64,000 nucleotides of DNA from Parachryseolinea silvisoli (GCF_021190955.1 NZ_JAIOAO010000004.1:310001-374000); one strand, 5' to 3'. Positions 41,598 to 51,033 are shown, counted from the stretch's first letter. The notes: a model not told the origin generated them from the sequence alone. A program made the numbers and translations.

Positions 41598-44135
41598 ATG
41601 AAGCGTTTTTGTTTAAGTATAGTTGTTTGTGTGAGTGTGCACCTTGCGATGGCGCAGACTGCCCGAATCTCGATATCCGGTGCGACAACGGGTGCGACGG
41701 TATCCCGTGATTTGCACGGTATCTTTTTCGAAGAGATCAGCCACGGCGGTGAGGGCGGGTTGTATGGCGAGCTGATTCAAAACCGCGGCTTTGAGGAAAG
41801 TAAAATACCCGAGGGCTGTACGCTGGATTCGGGTTTCCTGGTCCCTCCGCGCACGCCGCATTATAGCGCAGACCAGGTCGTAGACTGGAAGATGCCGTTT
41901 GAAGCGAAGAACGATTATCCCGGCTGGTCGCTGGCAACCAGCGGTGGCGCCATCGCGCACCTGGCAGTAGACCTTTCGCAACCGTTATACCCCGAGACGC
42001 CGCGTTCGTTGAAAATTACTATAGCATCGATGCCGCGAACCGCGAACGTTGCCGTGATAAACGAAGGGTTCTGGGGAATCTCCGTGCAACAGGGTGCTGC
42101 CTATACCCTGACCTTCTATAGCCGCGCGGAAAAGTACAACGGTGGCATGACGGCACGCCTGGTGAGTGCTGACGGCAAAACATTGGCCGAGCATGTTTTC
42201 GAACGTGTGCAGGGACGTGGCTGGAAAAAATACACGGCCACGCTACGCGCACAGGCGAGCGATGCACAGGCTACATTTCAAGTAGTATTGTCCCGGCCGG
42301 GCACCGTGTGGCTGGATTTTGTTTCGTTGTTTCCGTTAGAGACGTTTCGTAACCGGCCCAACGGCCTGCGGCCGGATCTGGCGCAATACCTGGCCGATCT
42401 GAAGCCGGCGTTTGTGCGATGGCCCGGTGGATGTTTTGTGGAGGGCATCAGTCCCCAGAGCGCGCCGAACTGGAAAAAATCACTCGGCCCCGTCGAACGG
42501 CGCCCCGGCACATACAGTCCGTGGGGCTATTGGTCCAGCGATGGACTGGGCTACCACGAGTTCCTGCAATTCTGTGAAGACATCGGTGCCGACGCGCTGT
42601 ATGTATTTAATTGCGGCGTGTCGTGCGAAATGCGCAGCGGTGTATATGTGGAAGACGCGCACGTCGACACCCTCGTGGCCAGCGTTCTCGAGGCGATCGA
42701 ATATGCCATTGGCCCGCAGGAGTCCCGTTGGGGCAAGGTCCGGGCGCAGCAAGGCCATCCGGAACCGTTTCCCTTGCGGTACGTGGAGGTAGGCAATGAG
42801 CAAGTGGGCGAGCGGTATGCAAAACGGTTTAACATCTTTTATAAAGCCATTAAAGAAAAGTACCCGCAACTCGAAATATTGGCGGCGATGGGCATAGCCC
42901 ACCTCAGCCAACCCACGATCCGCACGGTCGAGAAGATGGACATCGCCGACGAGCATGCGTACAAAGCCGCGGGGTGGGCCATGGCGTATGCGGACTGGTA
43001 CGACAAATATCCGCGAAAGGACTGGAAGCTCTATGTCGGCGAGTACGCCTGCAACGCCGGTGTCGGCGCGGGCAACATGGCCGCAGCTCTGAATGACGCC
43101 ACGTTCATCCTGGGCATGGAACGAAACTCCGACCTGGTGACGATGAGCAGCTATGCGCCATTGCTGGAGAATATACACGACACCGACTGGCCGGTAAACC
43201 TGATCCGGTTTGATGCCGGCCGAAGCTTTGCCCGCATATCCTACTATGCCATCAAAATGCTAAATGAGCACAAAGCCTCGGTAAACCTGGCAACGCAGGT
43301 AGCGGTGCCGGTAGACACAGTCACGGCGGCGTTTACCGGCAAGATCGGGCTCAGTACGTGGGACACGCAAACCGAGTATAAGGATGTGGAAGTGATACAA
43401 GACGGCAAGGTAGTATACCAGTCCGGCGTGATCCGGAAGGAGGATTGGCATCTGACCGGCGGACAGTGGGAGGTACGCGACAGTGTCCTCGCCCAAACGA
43501 AGGAAGGTGCCTGGCCGCTGGCATTGCTGAATACGAAATCATTCGACAGGTATACCTTAAAGTTGAAGGCTCGTAAGACGGGTGGCCATAATGCGTTCAT
43601 GATACCTTTTGCGTTCCGCGACGATCAGCAATACATGCGCGTGCACCTGGGCGCCTGGCTCAACAAGGTGGCAGCCTTTGAGACCGTCACAAAAGGCGCC
43701 GATGCGATCGTATCGCAGCCCGTGCGATTGGAAAAGCCCGTGGAGCTGAACCGGTGGTACGCCATCGAGCTGCGTGTCAATGCCACCACGGTGGAGTGTT
43801 ACCTGGACGGCAAACGGTTGATGACCTATCACACCCCGGCCGACCTGTTTGCAATTGCCGGCCGCGACGACAAGACGGGGGAGTTGGTGATCAAAATAGT
43901 GAATGCCGTCGGGCATGCCCGACCGGTGTCGATCGCGGTAAACGATCTCGCCCTGGAGCCGACGGGTACCGCCGTGGTGCTGGCGGCAGAGTCGCCGGAC
44001 GACGAGAACTCATTCGAGTCGCCGCAGCGGTTCGTGCCACAGACGGAGTCCGTGCACAGCATCGCAAAACATTTTGAGTATGTAGTGAAACCCTGGTCCG
44101 TGACGGTGTTGCGGGCCCGGATCAAACGACCCTGA
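41598..44135 (+). CDS. GH51 alpha-L-arabinofuranosidase
   Basis: An 845-residue exported GH51 enzyme. The start at 41598 gives a proper signal peptide (MKRFCLSIVVCVSVHLAMAQ); the upstream open frame to 41373 is AT-rich promoter DNA. After a carbohydrate-binding-like N-terminal part (about 20-260), the catalytic barrel has acid/base Glu401 in EVGNEQ and nucleophile Glu482 in VGEYAC. A LamG-like insert (about 625-770, DWHLTGGQWEVRD...) precedes the closing beta domain (LRARIKRP). GH51 removes terminal alpha-L-arabinofuranose. Extensin side chains end in an alpha-1,3-linked arabinofuranose, so it would complement the two beta enzymes, although arabinan or arabinoxylan are alternative targets. 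A terminator follows at 44194. Confidence 0.94.
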   Translation: MKRFCLSIVVCVSVHLAMAQTARISISGATTGATVSRDLHGIFFEEISHGGEGGLYGELIQNRGFEESKIPEGCTLDSGFLVPPRTPHYSADQVVDWKMPFEAKNDYPGWSLATSGGAIAHLAVDLSQPLYPETPRSLKITIASMPRTANVAVINEGFWGISVQQGAAYTLTFYSRAEKYNGGMTARLVSADGKTLAEHVFERVQGRGWKKYTATLRAQASDAQATFQVVLSRPGTVWLDFVSLFPLETFRNRPNGLRPDLAQYLADLKPAFVRWPGGCFVEGISPQSAPNWKKSLGPVERRPGTYSPWGYWSSDGLGYHEFLQFCEDIGADALYVFNCGVSCEMRSGVYVEDAHVDTLVASVLEAIEYAIGPQESRWGKVRAQQGHPEPFPLRYVEVGNEQVGERYAKRFNIFYKAIKEKYPQLEILAAMGIAHLSQPTIRTVEKMDIADEHAYKAAGWAMAYADWYDKYPRKDWKLYVGEYACNAGVGAGNMAAALNDATFILGMERNSDLVTMSSYAPLLENIHDTDWPVNLIRFDAGRSFARISYYAIKMLNEHKASVNLATQVAVPVDTVTAAFTGKIGLSTWDTQTEYKDVEVIQDGKVVYQSGVIRKEDWHLTGGQWEVRDSVLAQTKEGAWPLALLNTKSFDRYTLKLKARKTGGHNAFMIPFAFRDDQQYMRVHLGAWLNKVAAFETVTKGADAIVSQPVRLEKPVELNRWYAIELRVNATTVECYLDGKRLMTYHTPADLFAIAGRDDKTGELVIKIVNAVGHARPVSIAVNDLALEPTGTAVVLAAESPDDENSFESPQRFVPQTESVHSIAKHFEYVVKPWSVTVLRARIKRP

Positions 44136-44193
44136 CCGCGGCGACGCGGCAACGCCATCGAATAACGCCGATTGGAGTTATTTGGTTTGGGTG

Positions 44194-44221
44194 AGCCCCG
44201 TCTGTCCGGACGGGGCTTTTT
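44194..44221 (+). terminator. Intrinsic terminator after GH51
   Basis: AGCCCCGTC (44194-44202) and GACGGGGCT (44209-44217) form a perfect 9-bp stem with a 6-nt loop, followed by TTTTT. Confidence 0.9.
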
Positions 44222-44303
44222 GATAGAAGGCGGTTAAGATACTATCAGGATTCGCTAATTTACGATCCATGAATCGGATGTACCGATCTTTAACTTTAGC
44301 CCT

Positions 44304-45974
44304 ATGCTCTCTTCGTCTTACACCGTCCGGATCGCCTGCGCGATCTTCCTGATGCTCACCTTTGTTCCGGGTTGCCTGCAAGCACAGGCGCCTGTGTTTA
44401 CCCACGACGATACCCTGCGTGGCACCATCACCCGTGAGCGTGCGTGGTGGGACTTGTTGTATTATCATCTCGATATTAACGTCGATCCGGCGAAGAAGCA
44501 GTTGTCGGGCAAAGTGACGGTGCAATACAAAGTACTGGAGCCCTATACCGTATTACAGATCGATCTGCAACAGCCCCTGGTAATCACCCAGGTGTTGATG
44601 GGCAAAAAGAAGCTTACGTTCACGCGCGACGGCAGCAATGCCTATAAGATTACGCTGCCGCAGGCTCCCGCCAGGGATGCCATCCAATCATTGGATGTGT
44701 ATTACAACGGCAGCCCGGTAGTAGCCAAGAACCCACCGTGGCAGGGTGGCATTCAATGGGTCAAGGCCACCGACGGTTCGCCGTTTATTGCAACCTCGTG
44801 CCAGGGCCTCGGGGCCAGCGTGTGGTGGCCGTGCAAAGATCATATGTATGACGAGCCCGACAGTATGCTCATGAGCATCACCGTGCCGGAAGACCTGATG
44901 GATGTTTCCAACGGCCGGCTGCGCAGTGTAGTCGAAAACAAAAAGGCTAAGACAAAAACCTATAACTGGTTTGTCGGCAATCCTATCAACAACTACGGTG
45001 TAAACCTCAACATTGCTAAATACGCGCACTTTGCCGACACACTGCACGGCGAAGCGGGTACCCTTGATCTGAATTTCTATGTGCTGCCCGAGAATTTGGA
45101 GAAGGCCAAAGTACAGTTCAAACAAGCCAAGCTGATGCTAAAAGCCTTTGAGTATTGGTTCGGTCCGTACCCGTTCTACAAGGACGGCTACAAATTGGTA
45201 GAAGCGCCCTACCTGGGCATGGAACATCAAAGCTCGGTCACGTACGGCAATGGCTATGGCAATGGTTATCGCGGGCGCGACCTGTCGGGCACGGGATACG
45301 GTTTGAAATGGGACTTTATCATCATCCACGAATCCGGGCATGAGTGGTATGCCAACAACATTACCTATCGGGATATAGCCGACATGTGGATTCACGAATC
45401 CTTCACGAACTACTCGGAAGGTTTGTACACCGAGTATTACTTTGGCAAGGAAGCGGCCACGGACTATGTGGTCGGCACGCGGCGGGGCATTCAGAACAAT
45501 ACGCCGATCATTGGCGTTTACAATGTCAACAAAAGCGGCTCTGGTGACATGTATCCCAAGGGGGGCAACATGCTGCACACCCTCCGGCACAGCATTGGCA
45601 ATGATGTGTTATTCCGCGATATCCTGCGGGGTATGAACAAAACCTTCTATCACCAAACGGTGCGCACGGAACAGATCGAAGGGTATATCTCAAAACGAGC
45701 CGGACGCGACTACTCAAAAGTATTTGATCAATACCTGCGGTCGGTAAAAGTTCCCCAATTCGAATACTATTACGCGGGTAATAAACTATTCTACCGTTGG
45801 TCCAACATCGTGTCCGGCTTTGACTTGCCCCTCCGTCTGTCGGATGGTGCGGGGGCTATTGTATTATATCCAACGGCCCAGTGGCAATCACAAGAGCCGA
45901 TTATCGACAAGCCGATCGATGCCAAATACCTCGAGCGCATGTACTATATCACCGTGCGCGATACCGCTCAATAA
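44304..45974 (+). CDS. M1-family metallopeptidase (aminopeptidase)
   Basis: A 556-residue M1 zinc aminopeptidase with signal peptide ending GCLQAQ. The zinc site is His342-Glu343-x-x-His346 (HESGHEW) with third ligand Glu365 in WIHESFTNYSEG, the M1 spacing HEXXH-x18-E. The usual N-terminal beta domain starts YYHLDINVDPAKKQLSGKV. At this length it lacks the large C-terminal helical domain of PepN-type enzymes. It would act in the periplasm on exported or imported peptides. It is transcribed alone between two hairpins. Next to the hydroxyproline and arabinosidase genes it may release amino acids from deglycosylated glycoprotein peptides, but M1 enzymes are common, so this link is tentative. Confidence 0.93.
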   Translation: MLSSSYTVRIACAIFLMLTFVPGCLQAQAPVFTHDDTLRGTITRERAWWDLLYYHLDINVDPAKKQLSGKVTVQYKVLEPYTVLQIDLQQPLVITQVLMGKKKLTFTRDGSNAYKITLPQAPARDAIQSLDVYYNGSPVVAKNPPWQGGIQWVKATDGSPFIATSCQGLGASVWWPCKDHMYDEPDSMLMSITVPEDLMDVSNGRLRSVVENKKAKTKTYNWFVGNPINNYGVNLNIAKYAHFADTLHGEAGTLDLNFYVLPENLEKAKVQFKQAKLMLKAFEYWFGPYPFYKDGYKLVEAPYLGMEHQSSVTYGNGYGNGYRGRDLSGTGYGLKWDFIIIHESGHEWYANNITYRDIADMWIHESFTNYSEGLYTEYYFGKEAATDYVVGTRRGIQNNTPIIGVYNVNKSGSGDMYPKGGNMLHTLRHSIGNDVLFRDILRGMNKTFYHQTVRTEQIEGYISKRAGRDYSKVFDQYLRSVKVPQFEYYYAGNKLFYRWSNIVSGFDLPLRLSDGAGAIVLYPTAQWQSQEPIIDKPIDAKYLERMYYITVRDTAQ

Positions 45975-46007
45975 CCGGCTAATATCCTATTATCATCAGC
46001 TAAGATC

Positions 46008-46031
46008 AGCGAAGCAGGCCCCTGCTTCGCT
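46008..46031. terminator. 11-bp hairpin after the M1 peptidase gene
   Basis: AGCGAAGCAGG (46008-46018) and CCTGCTTCGCT (46021-46031) pair perfectly with only a 2-nt centre. No T-run follows. Likely an mRNA end structure or an intergenic palindrome. Confidence 0.5.
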
Positions 46032-46212
46032 ATGTAATTTCATTTGTGCTTTGTGATGTAGTGTGTGTGCTATGTATAGCATCGCAAGAGTACGATCATG
46101 TCGCTGATGGCGTTGGATGAATCATCGTTGGAACGCGCATGACAGATATTCCCATGTATAGTTGGTGATAGTTCTATATAGAGTTCTTTTTCAACCTTAA
46201 AAACAGTTCGTT

Positions 46213-48807
46213 ATGAGAAAATCTACTTCGCTGAAGTTAGTAGTATGGCTGCTGGTGTGTTGCGCGTGGGCGCAGCAGGCGGTGGCGCAGACCAACGTGG
46301 CCTTAACGGCCACATCGTCCACGTCGTATGTGTCGTCCTGGGAAACCCTGGCGGCCGTAAACGACGGTTTTACCCCGGCGAATTCGAATGACAAATCGCA
46401 CGGCGCGTACGGCAACTGGAACAACCCAAACTCCACACAATGGGTACAATACGACTGGACCACAACATACCAGGTCACTTCGATCGAAGTATACTGGTTC
46501 GACGATGGCGGCGGTGTGCGCGTACCGACGACGGCCAACGTCGAATATTGGAACGGCGCCACATGGGTGACCCTCGCGCCCATTCCAAAGGTGATCAATA
46601 CCTTTAACGTGGCGTCATTCTCCTCGGTGGCACTGAGCCGCATGCGCGTGTCGATGCTGAACACCACCCAATCCACGGGCATCCTGGAATGGCGTGTGCT
46701 CGGTACGCCCGTGACCAACTGTCCCGGCACCACCATCGTGCCCCAAACACAAATCAACGGCGGCAGCTGGACGCAGACCGCATCCGCTACGATCGCCGCG
46801 GGTGGCTCCGTGCGTTTTGGCCCGACACCCTCTTCCGGCGGGGCCTGGAGCTGGACGGGTCCGAATGGCTTTACCGCGACTACGCGCGAGATTCTGATCA
46901 GCAATGTACAAGGCGCGCAGGCAGGCACGTACGTGGCACTGTATACCAACAGTTGTGGTACACAGACCACGCAAAACTTCACCATTACGCTGAGCGGCAG
47001 CGGCACCGGCAATCCCTATAGCTGGCCTGCGTACTCGCCCACCATTGCCTACAACTTCCGCGATGAGTTCCCCGCACTGAGTACACCGACACAAGTATTG
47101 AACGATTGTCCGCAGGTGGTGTCAACGCAGTCCTCCAACTGGTGGTGCTTCCGCAAAGGGCCCACGGCCAACGCGCTCGTGACGAGCGCCGCCGTGACAC
47201 CCATGCTGGCACGGATGAACACGGACTTCGCGTATTTCCGTGACGAGATGGGCTGGCCGCCCGACCTGCGTGCTAAGAACGGGTATCGCAGCGCGGTATA
47301 CCTGTATGGTTCGGGGTTGTGCACCGATAATGCGTCCAATACTGAGCTGGGCGGCTGGCAGAGTGCGATTAGCTACAACGGCGTAAGCTGGCCCATGGTG
47401 CTGGCCTCTTATTATCCCATCTACAGCTTCGACCCGGCCAGTACATACGGCGACCGGCTGGCGCAGCAGGGCGCTATGGTGCACGAAGGTATACACGCAC
47501 TGTTGGCCGACCTGCCCGGTGTTAAACAATCGGCATGGTTCCACGAAGGTGGCAACGTATGGCTGCAACAGACGGCCGATGCCCGACGCACCAACAACTT
47601 CGGCAGCATGGGCGACCTGAACGGCACAGACTTCATCGCTCCATTTATGCCCATCGAATGTTATTCCGGCTGGCTGCAAGACGGCAGCTTTGGCGGACCA
47701 TCGGCCGAAGGGGTAAACATGTTCAACGGCAACCAGCAGATCTGCACCTGGCGCACCTACCTCGGTGGTCACCAGTATAGCAGCTCGTTCCCGACCTTCC
47801 TGGGCAACACCCTGGGCGATGCCTCCGTGCCGTGGATCTGGCGCAACGCCCCTAACCGCGTGCTGGCCGGCATCGCATCGGGCATCGGCGCCGCGCAGAT
47901 GCGCCGGTTGATTACGGAGTATCGTGCCAAGCAAGCGCTGATCGACTTCGGTCCGTGGAACAACGCCATCCTGGCACTGATGAACGCACACTTTGGTCAG
48001 GCTATACAAGCTGAGTGGCAGCCCTCGTGGCTGAACCCGGCGGTGTGGAATGCTACACCCTATGTGCAGACCACGAACAACAGCGGTGTGCTGACCCCGG
48101 AAGCCCGCACGCTGCCAGGGTGGTCAGGCGCCAACCAGATACCGCTGCTCGTGACAGGCAATATGGTGACGGTAAACTTTCAACCCATCGGTGCGAATAT
48201 GACATGTCAGTTAGTATACCGCTCTACCACCGGCGTGCCGGTCTATAGCGATTTTGTATCGAGTGGCAATGTAAGCCTACGGCTGGATTTGCCTCCGGCG
48301 AACAATGTAGTCATCGCCGTGATTACGAACACCGACTATATATACAATGGCGAGAGCACGCGCACAGCGCATTATGACTATCGGTTGCAGTTGGTGACTG
48401 GGGTTACGGGTACTGCGAGCGTTACAACCAAGTGGTTCACATCGGTATCACTGGCCGGCGCACGTACGGCAGGAGCCGAGGTCGGGATTGATATGTCGAA
48501 GTATTGTACGCACTCGTATCAGCATACACAGGAAGTGGCCGAGGTGCAGAAGATTATTAACCCCAATACTTTTCAAATGTATCCGAATCCCGTGGCAGAG
48601 AGCAGCCATGTAACGTTGGAGTTTGCAAATGCGGAAGGGGAGGAGACCGCCATTGCTATTTTGACAACGCAGGGGAGGAAGGTGTTTGAGACCGTAACGA
48701 CGGATAAGCACTACGTGGTCGAATCGAAGAACTTGCGGAAGGGATCTTATATCGTGAAGATTTCCAATAGTAAGACCAGTACGACGCAGACGTTGATTGT
48801 GCAGTAG
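46213..48807 (+). CDS. T9SS-secreted putative metallopeptidase with discoidin-like domain
   Basis: An 864-residue secreted protein. Order: signal peptide (to VAQTN near residue 27), F5/8 type C-like domain (about 27-165, QWVQYDW, VYWFDD, GILEWRV), an Ig-like domain (about 170-260), a central domain with His424-Glu425-Gly-Ile-His428 (HEGIHALL) and a second HEGGNVW at 444, and a C-terminal type A T9SS sorting domain (YPNPVAESS ... TQTLIVQ). HEXXH followed 15 residues later by HEGG suggests a gluzincin-like zinc peptidase, but I cannot name the family. The discoidin-like module resembles the C-terminus of the GH127 enzyme in this locus. Expected at the cell surface or secreted. Peptide cleavage of a glycoprotein substrate is inference. 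Confidence 0.82.
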   Translation: MRKSTSLKLVVWLLVCCAWAQQAVAQTNVALTATSSTSYVSSWETLAAVNDGFTPANSNDKSHGAYGNWNNPNSTQWVQYDWTTTYQVTSIEVYWFDDGGGVRVPTTANVEYWNGATWVTLAPIPKVINTFNVASFSSVALSRMRVSMLNTTQSTGILEWRVLGTPVTNCPGTTIVPQTQINGGSWTQTASATIAAGGSVRFGPTPSSGGAWSWTGPNGFTATTREILISNVQGAQAGTYVALYTNSCGTQTTQNFTITLSGSGTGNPYSWPAYSPTIAYNFRDEFPALSTPTQVLNDCPQVVSTQSSNWWCFRKGPTANALVTSAAVTPMLARMNTDFAYFRDEMGWPPDLRAKNGYRSAVYLYGSGLCTDNASNTELGGWQSAISYNGVSWPMVLASYYPIYSFDPASTYGDRLAQQGAMVHEGIHALLADLPGVKQSAWFHEGGNVWLQQTADARRTNNFGSMGDLNGTDFIAPFMPIECYSGWLQDGSFGGPSAEGVNMFNGNQQICTWRTYLGGHQYSSSFPTFLGNTLGDASVPWIWRNAPNRVLAGIASGIGAAQMRRLITEYRAKQALIDFGPWNNAILALMNAHFGQAIQAEWQPSWLNPAVWNATPYVQTTNNSGVLTPEARTLPGWSGANQIPLLVTGNMVTVNFQPIGANMTCQLVYRSTTGVPVYSDFVSSGNVSLRLDLPPANNVVIAVITNTDYIYNGESTRTAHYDYRLQLVTGVTGTASVTTKWFTSVSLAGARTAGAEVGIDMSKYCTHSYQHTQEVAEVQKIINPNTFQMYPNPVAESSHVTLEFANAEGEETAIAILTTQGRKVFETVTTDKHYVVESKNLRKGSYIVKISNSKTSTTQTLIVQ

Positions 48808-48830
48808 GGCCCAACGATCACCAATAGTAA

Positions 48831-48863
48831 AAAACCCGGGACGACCACTCGTCCCGGGTTTTT
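48831..48863. terminator. Bidirectional intrinsic terminator
   Basis: AAAACCCGGGACGA (48831-48844) pairs perfectly with TCGTCCCGGGTTTT (48849-48862) around a 4-nt loop, with A and T runs on both sides. It serves the convergent genes ending at 48807 (+) and 48952 (-). Confidence 0.95.
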
Positions 48864-48951
48864 ATATAGGAAGGAAATAAAAAAAGCAGAGGGGAAGCTT
48901 GATCACTAAATGGCATAGAAGGAAGTGATCCAATAGCCCTCTGCAGTTTCT

Positions 48952-51033
48952 TTATAAGAACCTTGCGGCAATGACCTGCGTGTCAAACGGGGTAATCCCC
49001 GCGTCTACGGCAAAGATAGTGTCTGCTTTTTCTTTTTCCAACACGCGTTCCCCGCGGGCTTCGATGTGTAATGAGAATAAATCGTAGAGTGATGTTTTCA
49101 CCAGCGAGGTCATGGCACGCGTCAGGACCATCATGGCGGGCATGTTGGTGGCAGCGTTGTTGGGCGCGAAGGGCGGCATTCTGCTCAGCGAGAGGTCGGT
49201 CCAGAGAATTTGCCGGTCGACCAGGTCGAGGATCATGGGGATACATCCCCGGGCGTTGGCCGTGATGTCCACTTTGTTTTCTACCGTGCGGGGCTCGTAG
49301 ATCTCACCGCTGTTGGCCTCCTGGCGAATCATCACACCGGCGAAGCATTCGGGCAGGTTGCAGAAGGGTTGCTCGGTGTAGGCATTCAGGCACATGATGA
49401 TATACCGCGCGCCCTTTTCGTGCAACGTGCTGATGTCGATGTCAATGAACTCCGAGGCGCCCGTTGGGGCAGAGGTAATGTCGCCGCTGTGATAGCCGCC
49501 CAGTGTTGTCAGGTTGTAGTACGCTAACTCGTCTACCAGCTGGTGCTCGCCGGTAATGGCCACTGCGCTCAGGTCAATGTCCGCGCGCGAGCTGCCTTCC
49601 CGCCACCAGACAAAGAACCGGATGATGTTGCCCTGCGGCAACGGCAGCTTGCTGCCGCGCGAGACGGTGCGCAACGCTTTCGACGCAGAGCGCAATGTGA
49701 ACGGCACCGTAAAGTTATGCAGGGCTTCGTCCAAAAAAACTTTGCCAAGGGGCGGCAACGTGGCAAAGCGATTGACCAGATGCTTGCGGCAAGCATCTTT
49801 AACCGCCTGACAGGTTTCGGATGATAACACCGGCAGGTTGTACGGAAGTGCAAACGCCTTGCTGGCCTCGCCTTTGGGAAAGAACACCCGCAGATTATTT
49901 GGCGTAAGGCGGTATTCAAAGTGCGTGAGCACTTGCAGTAATACAGCCGTTGACACGCGGTCGCCTACGGCGTCGAACGCATTTATTACCGCGTGTGGAT
50001 CCGTAGTGTTCCGCAGCAGCCGATCCAGTCGACGGGCCAGCTCGCCGGGGCGTGTAGCCAGTAGCGTGGTGGCCGCCGGTATATCGTGTTGTTCCACGGC
50101 CATCTCTACCTTGCTGTAGAATGTGCGGTAGTGTTTGTCGTTGCGCAGTGTCTCAAAGGCTTGTGCGCTGCGCGGGAATTGCTTCGTATACTCCGACGGG
50201 TGCAACTTTTCGCCCAGCCGCTTCCACACCTCGCGGTATTTCAGCATGTCGTCCAGGGAGCATGTGGACTGCTCCAGCAGATGCAACAGCATCTTTCGGC
50301 GCGGACGGCTCAGCTTGTGAAAGCGGGTCTTTTCCGCCAGGCTCACGTCGCCGTTAAAATAGGCGACCACCAGACGCAACACGTCTGTCGCCGTTTTGCA
50401 GTGACGTGTTAACAGGCGGTCGGCCGCTGTGGTATACAGCAACAGCAGTGCTCCGACGAAGGCCATATTTTCTTTGTGAGGCATAACGTCGGGCACCAGG
50501 CGCCCGATGTCGTTCTGGTAGTGTTGTGCAAACCAGAGCAGCGTGTGTTTATCGGAATTGGAGGTGGATACTTTGGAGCCTGCGAGATCTGTGAAGATAC
50601 TTTCAAAATCTTCCAGGGTGCCGAGGTCGATGATTTTACGCGGTGGCGTGCCGTGTAGTGGCGCACGTTCTTCCGTATCGTATTCCGGCAAGATGCGCAT
50701 GTCCAGCGCATCGCCCAGGTAGTGTAGCCAGGCGTTGGTGCAAAGCTCGGCCTGGGAGGCTTCCATCACCTGCCACGGAAAATTCGGATACATCGGTGTG
50801 TGGACGACATGCGCTCCTACCGAGGTTTTTAAGGCCGGGATGAGCGTCTTGTAAAATGCTTCCAGTTCTTCCAGCGACAGGGTGGCTACACGCTCCGCCA
50901 GCGCCTTCGAAAATGTAAAGCCCAGGCTTCCAATGTTCTCCAGCAAGCTTTGTACATAGTGATCGGGTTGGGTCGCAGTACCCGGCGGCAGAAAAACCTT
51001 GCGTTTGCGCGCGATGTAGATCTCGTGATTCAT
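48952..51033 (-). CDS. TerD-like protein of the MXAN_6230/SCO0854 type, RING part not seen
   Basis: A 693-residue cytoplasmic protein. The C-terminal ~250 residues carry a TerD-like (stress/tellurium-resistance, calcium-binding) domain with SSRADIDLSAVAI, GGYHSGDITSAPTGASEFIDIDI and PFCNLPECFAGVM. The rest is helical. The family name I recall, MXAN_6230/SCO0854, often includes a RING-type zinc finger. The first 200 residues here hold only one or two Cys, so I see no RING. TerD domains are linked to membrane stress, phage or chemical defence. The gene stands alone between a terminator and the acyltransferase gene (124-bp gap). Function unknown. Confidence 0.75.
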   Translation of the reverse strand: MNHEIYIARKRKVFLPPGTATQPDHYVQSLLENIGSLGFTFSKALAERVATLSLEELEAFYKTLIPALKTSVGAHVVHTPMYPNFPWQVMEASQAELCTNAWLHYLGDALDMRILPEYDTEERAPLHGTPPRKIIDLGTLEDFESIFTDLAGSKVSTSNSDKHTLLWFAQHYQNDIGRLVPDVMPHKENMAFVGALLLLYTTAADRLLTRHCKTATDVLRLVVAYFNGDVSLAEKTRFHKLSRPRRKMLLHLLEQSTCSLDDMLKYREVWKRLGEKLHPSEYTKQFPRSAQAFETLRNDKHYRTFYSKVEMAVEQHDIPAATTLLATRPGELARRLDRLLRNTTDPHAVINAFDAVGDRVSTAVLLQVLTHFEYRLTPNNLRVFFPKGEASKAFALPYNLPVLSSETCQAVKDACRKHLVNRFATLPPLGKVFLDEALHNFTVPFTLRSASKALRTVSRGSKLPLPQGNIIRFFVWWREGSSRADIDLSAVAITGEHQLVDELAYYNLTTLGGYHSGDITSAPTGASEFIDIDISTLHEKGARYIIMCLNAYTEQPFCNLPECFAGVMIRQEANSGEIYEPRTVENKVDITANARGCIPMILDLVDRQILWTDLSLSRMPPFAPNNAATNMPAMMVLTRAMTSLVKTSLYDLFSLHIEARGERVLEKEKADTIFAVDAGITPFDTQVIAARFL

